Assembly (NCBI GenBank): GCA_001464055.1
Contig: LNET01000024.1
Span: 1-38,775, forward strand
Length of the DNA stretch: 38,775 nt
From: Burkholderiales bacterium Ga0077543
Lineage (GTDB): Bacteria; Pseudomonadota; Gammaproteobacteria; Burkholderiales; Burkholderiaceae_C
Direction of reading: 5' to 3'
Part shown: positions 1-7,345 of the stretch, piece by piece
How the letters are laid out: every line of letters starts with the position of its first letter
Position numbering within the stretch: the first letter of the stretch is position 1
The notes under the pieces: model-generated
Database searches by the model: none
Told to the model about the DNA's origin: nothing
What the model saw: only the letters and a program-made list of their open reading frames with translations
Made by a program: the position numbers and the translations under genes

Positions 1-1
1 C

Positions 2-496
2 TTGACGATGAAGGTGTTCGAGCTGGGCACCAAGGCGCTGCAGTACCCCGAACTGGTGGGCCTGGCGAACCCGCAGATGCAGATGCTGGCCGACCGCACT
101 GGCGAGACCGTGCACCTGGGCATGCTGATCGACAGCGAAATCATCTACGTCCACAAGGTCGACAGCCGCCACATGTTGGGCATGTATTCACGCGTGGGCA
201 GGCGTGCGCCCATCCACTGCACAGCCATCGGCAAGGTGCTGCTGGCCTGGGAAAACGCCGAACGCCGCGACCACGTGCTCAAGGGCGTGAAGTTCGAGCG
301 CTTCCGCGACAAGACCATCACCGACCCGGCCGCATTCATCGCCGAGCTGGACCTCACGCGTGCCCAGGGCTTCGGGCAGGACCGCGAGGAATTCGACGAA
401 CACATCCGCTGCCTGGGCGTGCCCATCTTCGACCGCTTCAACCAGGCCGTGGCTGGCCTGAGCATCAGCTTCTATGCACCGCGCCGGGCTCGTTGA
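2..496 (+). CDS. IclR-family transcriptional regulator, C-terminal part (5' end outside window)
   Basis: The visible 164 residues are the effector-binding domain of an IclR-type regulator; the N-terminal winged helix-turn-helix lies before base 1. Two family signatures are visible: the APIHCTAIGKVLLAW segment (about residues 69-83 of the visible part), and the late segment GFGQDREEFDEHIRCLGVPIFD-like block, which I read as the conserved G-x-D-x-EE...G-x-x-C-x-x-x-P-x-FD pattern. The domain binds a small metabolite and controls promoter binding, most often of catabolic operons; the ligand cannot be read here. The stop is TGA at 494-496. The gene it controls is not identifiable, because the next gene downstream is 700 bases away and unrelated. 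The family call is secure and the specificity unknown. Confidence 0.9.
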   Translation: MTMKVFELGTKALQYPELVGLANPQMQMLADRTGETVHLGMLIDSEIIYVHKVDSRHMLGMYSRVGRRAPIHCTAIGKVLLAWENAERRDHVLKGVKFERFRDKTITDPAAFIAELDLTRAQGFGQDREEFDEHIRCLGVPIFDRFNQAVAGLSISFYAPRRAR

Positions 497-1205
497 GCCA
501 CCGCGACAGCAACGAGATGGTTGCACCCGAACGAAGTGCAAGGCTTGTCAGCGAGCCAGGCGCTGCGCAGTACTCCTTGATGCACTGCGGCCATTGCGCT
601 GGGTCGGAGGTTTCGATGGCGGGAAAGGCCGCGATCATTCGCCGGCACTGTTCCGCCCGCCAGACCTCGTCGGCACTAGCGACCGAAGGTCCAACCGAGT
701 TGCAGCGACGCCCGCGTGCAGGCCAGCCGAGTCAAAGGCGCTGAACGAAAACGCCAGCGCACTGATCTGGCGTCTCTGCTGCGATTTGCACTTGGGATGG
801 AAGGCGAACTGAAGCGCATTGGCGGCCCGGGAGCAGACAGTTTCCCTGGCGTTTGTAGGCCAGGGATGACACCCCGGCGTGATGACCAACGATGTCAGCG
901 CGCCGGCACCCAGCACGGCTTTGCATGCGCCCCCCGGTAGGCCAGCAGAGAGCACCTCAGCGAGATCGGCACCACTGCGCTGACGCGCATAACCGAATGT
1001 GACCAGGCTGTCCAGTCCGCGGACGCGGTGGTTTGCCCTTGTTCGGCCCTGTTGGGGCACCGCCCGCCGCTGCATATAGTGCTGCGGCGACGTTGATCGT
1101 CGGCAAAGACCGCTGCAACCCCGATGGACGTCTTGACTGTCTGTCCAGCTGCCGACTGAAATGGGTTTCTGGTCCGAGTCACCTGTCACACATAGGAGTA
1201 GGCTG
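497..1205. other. 709-base stretch without a convincing gene
   Basis: Open frames on both strands here have erratic codon use and no recognisable domain, including a minus-strand frame from 1315 to 635. Just after the IclR gene there is a perfect 6-base inverted repeat (TTGCAC at 521-526, GTGCAA at 536-541), which may act as a weak hairpin but has no T-tract. The only other signal is the ribosome-binding site AGGAG at 1194-1198 for the next gene. Confidence 0.5.
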
Positions 1206-1766
1206 ATGGAATACGTCACTGTCACGGAACACGATCTGAAGGCGATTGCGCGCGAGATTGATCGGCTCTTCGATGCCGACGCCCGGTTCACGTACAGCGC
1301 AGGGGGCCAAAGCACCCCGTTCGTCTTGGTGGAATTCGGCCGGGGTTACCAGCATCACTTCCGGCTGGATCTGCTGCCTTTCGAGAATGGACGCTTTCAG
1401 ACCATGATTGGCAGCAGTTACAACGCGCCTTACTCGTATCGCGTCACCAGTCTCCACATCAAGCGACTGCGCGATCTGGAATCCGGGAAGTTCGCTGTCT
1501 ACACGTATCTCAACTACATGGGCGGGGGTGTCTGGCAGCCGCTTTGGGGCTACACCCGCGAGTTGCTCGAACGCGGCAAGGTAGGCCGGCGCCTGAGTTT
1601 GACCGACAAGGAAATGTCCGACGCCTATCTCGATTGTCACGACATGATGGCAGCCATGACCAAGGCTCTGAATTCGACCCATGCCCTGGCCTGCGGTCCG
1701 TTACGGGCACCTGATACGGCGTTTGCCAGCGTTGGACTTCAAGGGACCGGATTGCCGCAGTGGTGA
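1206..1766 (+). CDS. Hypothetical protein, 186 residues, no family recognised
   Basis: The start ATG at 1206 is supported by AGGAG at 1194-1198 with a 7-base spacer; an in-frame ATG at 1161 has no such site. The protein opens with MEYVTVTEHDLKAIAREIDR, has no signal peptide or membrane segment, and is rich in aromatic residues in the middle (YSYR, YLNYMGGGVWQPLWGY, about 78-118). It looks like a compact soluble alpha/beta protein. Codon use carries more A/T-ending codons than the neighbouring housekeeping genes, which may mean foreign origin. The next gene on the same strand, 128 bases on, is also unrecognised, so the two may form an accessory pair. No function can be assigned. Confidence 0.6.
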   Translation: MEYVTVTEHDLKAIAREIDRLFDADARFTYSAGGQSTPFVLVEFGRGYQHHFRLDLLPFENGRFQTMIGSSYNAPYSYRVTSLHIKRLRDLESGKFAVYTYLNYMGGGVWQPLWGYTRELLERGKVGRRLSLTDKEMSDAYLDCHDMMAAMTKALNSTHALACGPLRAPDTAFASVGLQGTGLPQW

Positions 1767-1789
1767 TCATCGGCGGGCCGCGCACGGCG

Positions 1790-1858
1790 TCAGAAGTCGT
1801 GCCGCAGGCCGATGGCGGTGCGCGAGTGGCGGGCAATCTTGACGGCCTGCGCGGCGGG
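1790..1858 (-). pseudogene. Possible remnant of a porin C-terminus
   Basis: On the minus strand this stretch reads ...KIARHSRTAIGLRHDF followed by TGA (1792-1790). The ending -IGLRHDF fits the outer-membrane porin C-terminal signature of betaproteobacteria (final beta strand, aliphatic-G-x-R-H-x-F-stop). Upstream the same frame runs antisense through the 1895-2578 gene and shows no porin sequence. If real, it is a scrap of about 20 codons left by rearrangement. The match is short and could be chance. Confidence 0.35.
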
Positions 1859-1894
1859 TGAGAAGCTTCGAGCCGTCGGCGAGCCGCGCAAGGG

Positions 1895-2578
1895 TTGCCC
1901 CAACGCTCTGCGAACGGATGCAAATTGACGGCTGCACAGGACTTCATCGACAACCCGCTGGCGTTCTGCGCCGACAACATCATCCTGGTATCCGAGTTCC
2001 AGGGCGAGATGCGGTCCGGGCTGCATGTCTTCACGCTGGAACATGCACCCAACCTCATTGGCAAGCAACTGGGCCGCATGCTCAATGTGTACCGGCTCAA
2101 GCCCTCGGGCTCGGTCGTCGGCATCCTGGCTTACTGGTGTCCGTACCGTGGCAACAGCGTCCATGGCACCACGGTGGGCTACCGCGCACGCTTCATGTTC
2201 ACGGCAACGATGGACGGCTGCAGCCTGGGCGTGGGCAGCGATGCCGGGCGTGGCACGCGCTTCGTCACCCATGCCAATGCCGGCACCTTCGGCGCCAAGT
2301 TCGAGCCCCAGCTCGGCATGGACAAGGCTCGCGAGATGCAGCGGGACATGCAACGCTCGCTCATCGCGCGCAAGCACGGCGCTGACGGCAACGTGGCGGT
2401 GGTCAGCCCGTTGAACTACATGAAGGACGTCGATGGCGAACTCGCCTTGAAGTCCACCACCTTCGGCTACCGGCCGGACGGCGTCGACGACTGGCACTTC
2501 TACGCCCACCGCTACCACAAGGACATGAGCAAACACGCTGCCATGTACTTTCTGCGCGGCACGACCCGCGTGTTCTGA
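1895..2578 (+). CDS. Hypothetical protein with a spaced Cys-His pair, possibly a CNF/CheD-type deamidase fold
   Basis: A 227-residue protein starting at TTG 1895; an in-frame TGA at 1859-1861 means no earlier start exists, and TTG 1925 is an alternative. No signal peptide or membrane helix is seen. The central block around residues 100-130 has F-T-A-T-M-D-G-C109 and V-T-H126-A-N, that is, a G-C motif and a His 17 residues later inside small-residue beta-strand-like sequence. That layout resembles the catalytic Cys-His arrangement of the CheD, CNF1 and BLF1 glutamine deamidase superfamily, but I see no full-length match and treat this as inference. The C-terminal third is rich in His and Tyr (HFYAHRYHKD). 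It sits between a porin-like scrap and a LuxR remnant, which suggests an accessory gene. Confidence 0.6.
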   Translation: MPQRSANGCKLTAAQDFIDNPLAFCADNIILVSEFQGEMRSGLHVFTLEHAPNLIGKQLGRMLNVYRLKPSGSVVGILAYWCPYRGNSVHGTTVGYRARFMFTATMDGCSLGVGSDAGRGTRFVTHANAGTFGAKFEPQLGMDKAREMQRDMQRSLIARKHGADGNVAVVSPLNYMKDVDGELALKSTTFGYRPDGVDDWHFYAHRYHKDMSKHAAMYFLRGTTRVF

Positions 2579-2656
2579 GGCCGGGCCCGGCCAGGCTGCC
2601 GGGCTCGCTGCGGGGTGTGGATGCTCGAGCCAGCGCATGCCGCCAGCGGTGCCGCC

Positions 2657-2857
2657 CTACAGCCGGTGGCGGATGGTCCAGGTCACCAATTCGGCGGTGT
2701 TGTGCAGGCCCAGCTTGCGTGCGATGTTCTCGCGGTGCTTGCGTACGATATGTTCGGAAATGCCCAGGTCGTGGCCGTTGCGCTTGCTGGCCAGACCACG
2801 TCCGACGCCCTTGGTGTACGGTTGTCCTTGGTTGAGATGAATGCCTGGTAACGTTCA
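2657..2857 (-). pseudogene. Decayed LuxR/NarL-type regulator, helix-turn-helix remnant
   Basis: On the minus strand, ending at TAG (2659-2657), the frame reads a clear LuxR-type DNA-binding segment: LGISEHIVRKHRENIARKL, then GLHNTAELVTWTIRHRL. These are the recognition helix and last helix of the family. Upstream the frame loses similarity at GLASKRNGH, where the usual helix region appears shortened, and it is closed by a TGA about 66 codons from the end. A neighbouring frame carries a partial match to the start of the domain (TPRASDVV), so a deletion or frameshift is likely. No receiver or sensing domain remains, so this is a pseudogene fragment. Confidence 0.65.
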
Positions 2858-3549
2858 TTGACCGAGGCCATCGTGGCACTTTTTCCCGTGGGAGGTGATG
2901 TACCGGTGACCTCGTCATGAGCCGGGTATCTCAGCTTGCCCACACCGAACCTCAAGATAGGCCAATAGGGACTGCGCTTGCACCGAATCGGGCCACCGCT
3001 GTGTCTGCAGCACGGTCACGGCCTCGTCGAGGCCACCTTCTGCAGGCGTTATCAGGATGTCAGACAGGCCATCGGCGGAACGGGAGCTGACCTCAGCCCC
3101 TTCCAGCGGTACACGGCGTCGCCCCGCATCGTCGCCGCGTACGGAAACCTCCAGTTCACACTCGAGCCGCCGCCTGAGCCGCGCCGGCGGTCAAAAACAC
3201 CTCCCCATAGGCTGCAATGCCAAACCGCAGCCGGGGCGGTGCCGCTCGACGCTTCGGCGCGGCACGATCGGAATCCGGGCCAACCCTGATAACTAGACCG
3301 CCAACGCCCCTGGTGAGCGTTCCAAGGACCTTCTGACACCGCTCGATGCTACGGCACGGGCGCCAACTCCAGACACATCAGGCCGTCGAAGGCCCGTCTT
3401 CATCCTTCCCCAGGGCCTTCGTATCTCCTATGCGCATCCGCGCTTTCGCCGCTGGTCGATGCCACGCCGGGTCGTCGTCCAGCGCCCCTGCCGCTGGTGC
3501 AGGGTCGGCCGGGCCAGTCGCAACCGCCAGACCGCCGGCCCCGCCGCCG
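2858..3549. other. Non-coding or degenerate stretch downstream of mcr
   Basis: No convincing gene is present. The minus-strand frame 3190-2915 is coding-like in composition over about 90 codons (it includes ADGLSDILITPAEGGLDEA), but it has no usable start codon near its beginning and is cut by an in-frame TGA at 3193-3191. It may be the relic of an older gene. A short GC hairpin (CCCTGC/GCAGGG near 3486-3505) lies just past the mcr stop, without a T-run, so a terminator for the long operon is not evident. Confidence 0.4.
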
Positions 3550-6500
3550 CTACACCGTGATGGCCATGCCGCGGTAGATGCGCGAGCGGTAGCGCGAGTC
3601 TTCCGCGTCGGGCAGCGGCGCACCGGCCAGCAGCACGGCGCGGCCGAAGCGCCGCACTTCTTCCAGATGCTCGCTTTCCTTGCGCGGCTCTTCGCTGCGC
3701 GCACGCCGGGTCAGGTTGATCTGGTTGACCGGCACGTCGTGCACCAGGCGTTCGTTCTCCACCGCTAGCGTGGCGGTGAAGGCGTGCAGCGTGGTCTTGA
3801 CGAAGTTGGCCATGGCGAAGCCCGCGCCCGTGGGGTCGGCCCCGGCCGGCACGTCGGGCGACACCAGCACCAGCTGCGTGCCGTCGATCAGGCTGGCCTT
3901 GCGCGCCACGCGGAAGTGGTGCGTCAGCTGGTCCTGCACCATCTGCCGGAACTCGGCTGCGTCCAGCGCACTGCCGGCGTCACCGCCCAGCAGCTTTTCC
4001 GGCAGCGGCGCAAAAGGCGTGCTCACGATGGTGGCCGGGTAGCCATGCTCGCGCAGCGCCTGGTCGATGCCGGCCTCCAGGTCGGCGCCCACGGTGGCGG
4101 TGTGCAGCAGGTTGGCCGGCACGTCGCGCAGCGCGGCGCGCACCGCAGCGGCGCCCTCGTCGGTCTGGGCCAGCACCACCAGCCTGCCGACCTGGCATTC
4201 CACCACCAGCTGCCGTGCCGCTTCGGCCATGTACTCGACCAGATGCTCGCCAATCAGCCAGACGGTGCGGCCACGCATCATCTCCAGGCGTTCGCGCTTG
4301 GCGCTGCCGAAGAGTTCGCGCTCGGTGATCGAACGCTCCAGGCTGAGACCGCCCGAAGGCATGAAGGTCTCGCCGCTGACGGCGCGGTCGGCCAGGAAGT
4401 AGACGGTGGCAAGCGCGACCTCGGTCTCGGTGGGCATCTTGCCCAGGTGCAGCAGCGACAGCACGCCATTGCGCACCTTGGCCGCCTCGGTCTGCACGCT
4501 TTGCGGCGGCAGGTAGGGCTTGTCGTCGCCGGGCAGCCGCTTCAGCCAGCCGGTGTCGGCGCGGTCCTGCCAGTCGCTGTTGTCCAGCAGCAGGCCACCC
4601 AACCGCAGCCGCGCCAGCAGGCGCTGCGCGATCGACTCGTTGACGAGGTAGCTGCCCCAGTTGCAGTGCTCCACACGTTCCTTGTGGCAGGCCAGGGCCA
4701 GGTCGCGCAGTTCGCGCGGGGCGTCGCCGTCCATCGCCAGTTCGGCCACGTCGTTGGCCGCCAGGCGGCGCAGCAGGGTGTCCACGCTCTGGCCGCGGCG
4801 GTGGGCCTTGACGACGGCGCTGTGCACCGAGTTCAGGCGCTTGTTTTCCAGGATCAGGCGGCCGCGGCGTTCGAACAGCCCGGGGCGCGTGCCCACGCCT
4901 TTCAGACGTTCGCCTTCCACCGGGCCCGGGGCGATGGCGTTGATCTGCACTTCGGGGCCCAGGAAACGCGCCAGGCTTTCCACCAAGGCGCGCTGGCCGG
5001 CCTTGCTGACGGCGTAGTCGCTGCGGTTGGGGTAGGCCACGGCCAGGTACTTCTCGCCGCCGAAGAAGCTGGACACGTTCAGCACGTAGCCGCTGCCCTG
5101 GGCCTTCATCAGCGGCAGCACCTCGTGCAGCAAGGCGTAGTTCGACACCAGGTTGGCGTCGAGCGTGGCGGTCCAGGCCTTCAGGCTCATGTCCACCGCC
5201 ATCTCCTCGGCACCCGAGACGCCGGCGTTGTTGATCAGGTAGTCGATGCGGCCGAAGGCCGCGATGGTGGCCTTCACGGCAGGCGCCAGCGTTTCGAGCT
5301 GGCCCACGTCCACGCCGGGCAGGATGCCGACTCGGCGCTCGGGCGCGGAATAGCCGATGTCCTCGAGTTCGCCGACGATGCGCTCGCGCATGGCCTGCAG
5401 TTCGCTTTCGCGGCGCGCCGCCAGCATCACCCGGGCGCCACCCAGGGCCAGCAGGCGGCCCACGGCACCGCCGATGCCAGCCGAGCCGCCGGTGATCAGC
5501 GCCACCTTGCCGATGTGCAGGCCGGCCAGGTTCTCCGTGAAGCCCACCGTGGCGCGGCGGGCGCCGCTGGCTTCGGCGATGCTGGTGGGCAGGTACAGGT
5601 TGACCTGGCGGATGCGCTGTTCCTTGAACAGCAGCCGCGCGGCATGGCCGGCGGTGAAGGGCAGGCTCTCGGCTTCGCGGTTGTCGTAGCGGATGATCTG
5701 GTTGCCCCATTCGCGGAAGCTGCGGCGGCCCAGGCGCACGTCGACCTCGCTCTCGTCGCGCCAGACGCGGATGAGCTCCTCGGTCGCCGAGCGCAGCAGG
5801 TTGGCCCAGGGCAGGCCACCTTCGACGTCGGCGTTGTCGCCGTCGACGTCGCTGCCCATCGGGCCCGGACTGGCCCCGTTCGTGACGAACACGAAGCGCG
5901 GTTCCTGCCGCAGGTCTTTGCGTTCCTTCCAGTAGCGGCTGAGCATGCGCGCCACGGCAATGGCGCCACCCAGTTCCTCGTCGACGAAGGCATCCATGTC
6001 GGCGTCGCTGGCCCCGCCCAGGCTGCCGGTGAAGCGGTCTGAACCATGGGCCGGCAGGATCACAGCACCGGTGATCGGGCCGCCATGGTCTTCGCTGAGC
6101 GCGGCTTCCATTGAACCCGGGTCGACGCGATCGAAACGGCGCACGTCGATGCGCTGGTCGCTGCGGCGGCCGGCCAGGCGTTCGCGCGCGGCGGCGCAAC
6201 TGGACTCGCGCGCCAGGCCCAGCACCACGTGTGCGCCCACCTCGGCCAGCAGCAGGGCAATGCCCACCGCGTCGTCCACCTGGTCGCCGGCGGCCACCAG
6301 CACGGTCTGGCCCTGGGCGTCGACGCTGCGCATGGTGGGGCGGCTCACCCAGGTGCTGCGGCTTTCCTTGCGCACGCGCATGCCATGGGTGACTTCGAAG
6401 TCGTGGCCGTTGAAGGCGGCCGATTCGTCGCTGCCCAGGAACACGCAGGTGTGGGCGATGTCGGTGGGGACCGGAAAGTCCTTGCGCGGCGGCTCGCCGT

Positions 6501-7281
6501 CGATGGGGCGCTGCAGCGTCATCAGGCCGAAGAATTCATTGGCCGTGCTGCCCGGTTCGGCACCCTTGAGCTGGTCCATGCTGGCGAAGACGCTGCGGAT
6601 GCGCTCGCTGCGGATGGGTCCCGGGAAGACGGTGTTGACGCGGATGCCACGCTCGCCCAGTTCTTCCGACAGCTGGCGCGACAGCGCGTTCAGCGCCGCC
6701 TTGGGCACCACGTAGGCCGTGCGGCCGTAGTACTGGGTGCGCGAGAAGATGGTCGAGACGTTGATGACAGACGCACCCGGCTGCAGCACGGGTGCGGCTG
6801 CTCGCAGCATGTTCCAGGACACACCGAGGATGTTGCGCGTGGCCTGTGCCAGGGTTTCGGTGTCAGTGGAACCCGCGGACTTCAGTTCTTCCAGTTCCTC
6901 GTCGGTCAGCGGCACCTTTTCCAGCGGCTGGCGCGGCCCGGCCGAGCCGGCGTTGTTCACCAGGATGTCCAGCCGGCCATGGCGGGCCATGATCTGCGCG
7001 ATGCCGCTGCGCACGCTGTCGGCGTCGGCGCCGTCCATCACCACGCTGTCGGCCTGCGTGGGCGAGGCCCCGGTTTCGGTCAGGGCGGCATCGAGCGCAG
7101 CGTTCAGCCGAGACTGGGTACGCCCGGACAGCACGACCGTGGCACCCTGGCGCAAGTAGTGGCGAACGATCTCGCTGCCCAGGTTGCCGGCGGCGCCGGT
7201 GATGAGCGCCACCTTGCCGGCCAGGCGGCCGTTGGCGGTGGTGGCAGGTGCCGGTGCTGCGGCTGCCTTCTTGTTGGCCAT
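3550..7281 (-). CDS. mcr: Bifunctional malonyl-CoA reductase (3-hydroxypropionate-forming)
   Basis: A 1,243-residue fused two-SDR protein, close to the roughly 1,220 residues of Chloroflexus Mcr. By homology, the C-terminal half reduces malonyl-CoA to malonate semialdehyde and the N-terminal half reduces that to 3-hydroxypropionate, both with NADPH. The first Rossmann motif is TGAAGNLG (28-35), with NNAG (about 109-112) and catalytic S176, Y190, K194. The second unit has TGGSAGIG (597-604), an NVSSFFGG serine segment (about 735-742) and Y756/K760. The extreme C-terminus, RGMAITV, matches the Chloroflexus enzyme as I remember it. The start ATG 7281 has GGAG 8 bases upstream; longer in-frame starts lack one. 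It is the last gene of the leftward operon, 64 bases after pcs. Both active sites look intact and nothing is truncated. Confidence 0.95.
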   Translation of the reverse strand: MANKKAAAAPAPATTANGRLAGKVALITGAAGNLGSEIVRHYLRQGATVVLSGRTQSRLNAALDAALTETGASPTQADSVVMDGADADSVRSGIAQIMARHGRLDILVNNAGSAGPRQPLEKVPLTDEELEELKSAGSTDTETLAQATRNILGVSWNMLRAAAPVLQPGASVINVSTIFSRTQYYGRTAYVVPKAALNALSRQLSEELGERGIRVNTVFPGPIRSERIRSVFASMDQLKGAEPGSTANEFFGLMTLQRPIDGEPPRKDFPVPTDIAHTCVFLGSDESAAFNGHDFEVTHGMRVRKESRSTWVSRPTMRSVDAQGQTVLVAAGDQVDDAVGIALLLAEVGAHVVLGLARESSCAAARERLAGRRSDQRIDVRRFDRVDPGSMEAALSEDHGGPITGAVILPAHGSDRFTGSLGGASDADMDAFVDEELGGAIAVARMLSRYWKERKDLRQEPRFVFVTNGASPGPMGSDVDGDNADVEGGLPWANLLRSATEELIRVWRDESEVDVRLGRRSFREWGNQIIRYDNREAESLPFTAGHAARLLFKEQRIRQVNLYLPTSIAEASGARRATVGFTENLAGLHIGKVALITGGSAGIGGAVGRLLALGGARVMLAARRESELQAMRERIVGELEDIGYSAPERRVGILPGVDVGQLETLAPAVKATIAAFGRIDYLINNAGVSGAEEMAVDMSLKAWTATLDANLVSNYALLHEVLPLMKAQGSGYVLNVSSFFGGEKYLAVAYPNRSDYAVSKAGQRALVESLARFLGPEVQINAIAPGPVEGERLKGVGTRPGLFERRGRLILENKRLNSVHSAVVKAHRRGQSVDTLLRRLAANDVAELAMDGDAPRELRDLALACHKERVEHCNWGSYLVNESIAQRLLARLRLGGLLLDNSDWQDRADTGWLKRLPGDDKPYLPPQSVQTEAAKVRNGVLSLLHLGKMPTETEVALATVYFLADRAVSGETFMPSGGLSLERSITERELFGSAKRERLEMMRGRTVWLIGEHLVEYMAEAARQLVVECQVGRLVVLAQTDEGAAAVRAALRDVPANLLHTATVGADLEAGIDQALREHGYPATIVSTPFAPLPEKLLGGDAGSALDAAEFRQMVQDQLTHHFRVARKASLIDGTQLVLVSPDVPAGADPTGAGFAMANFVKTTLHAFTATLAVENERLVHDVPVNQINLTRRARSEEPRKESEHLEEVRRFGRAVLLAGAPLPDAEDSRYRSRIYRGMAITV

Positions 7282-7345
7282 GGGGATTCTCCGGGTGCTT
7301 GTCTGATGGGGGTGGTCGGGCAGGTCAGCGGGGATCGGGCGAGGT

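Noticed and set aside
635..1315. Minus-strand open frame of 226 codons between the IclR gene and gene 1206-1766
   Set aside because: Its codon use is irregular, no domain or ribosome-binding site is evident, and it overlaps the better supported gene starting at 1206.
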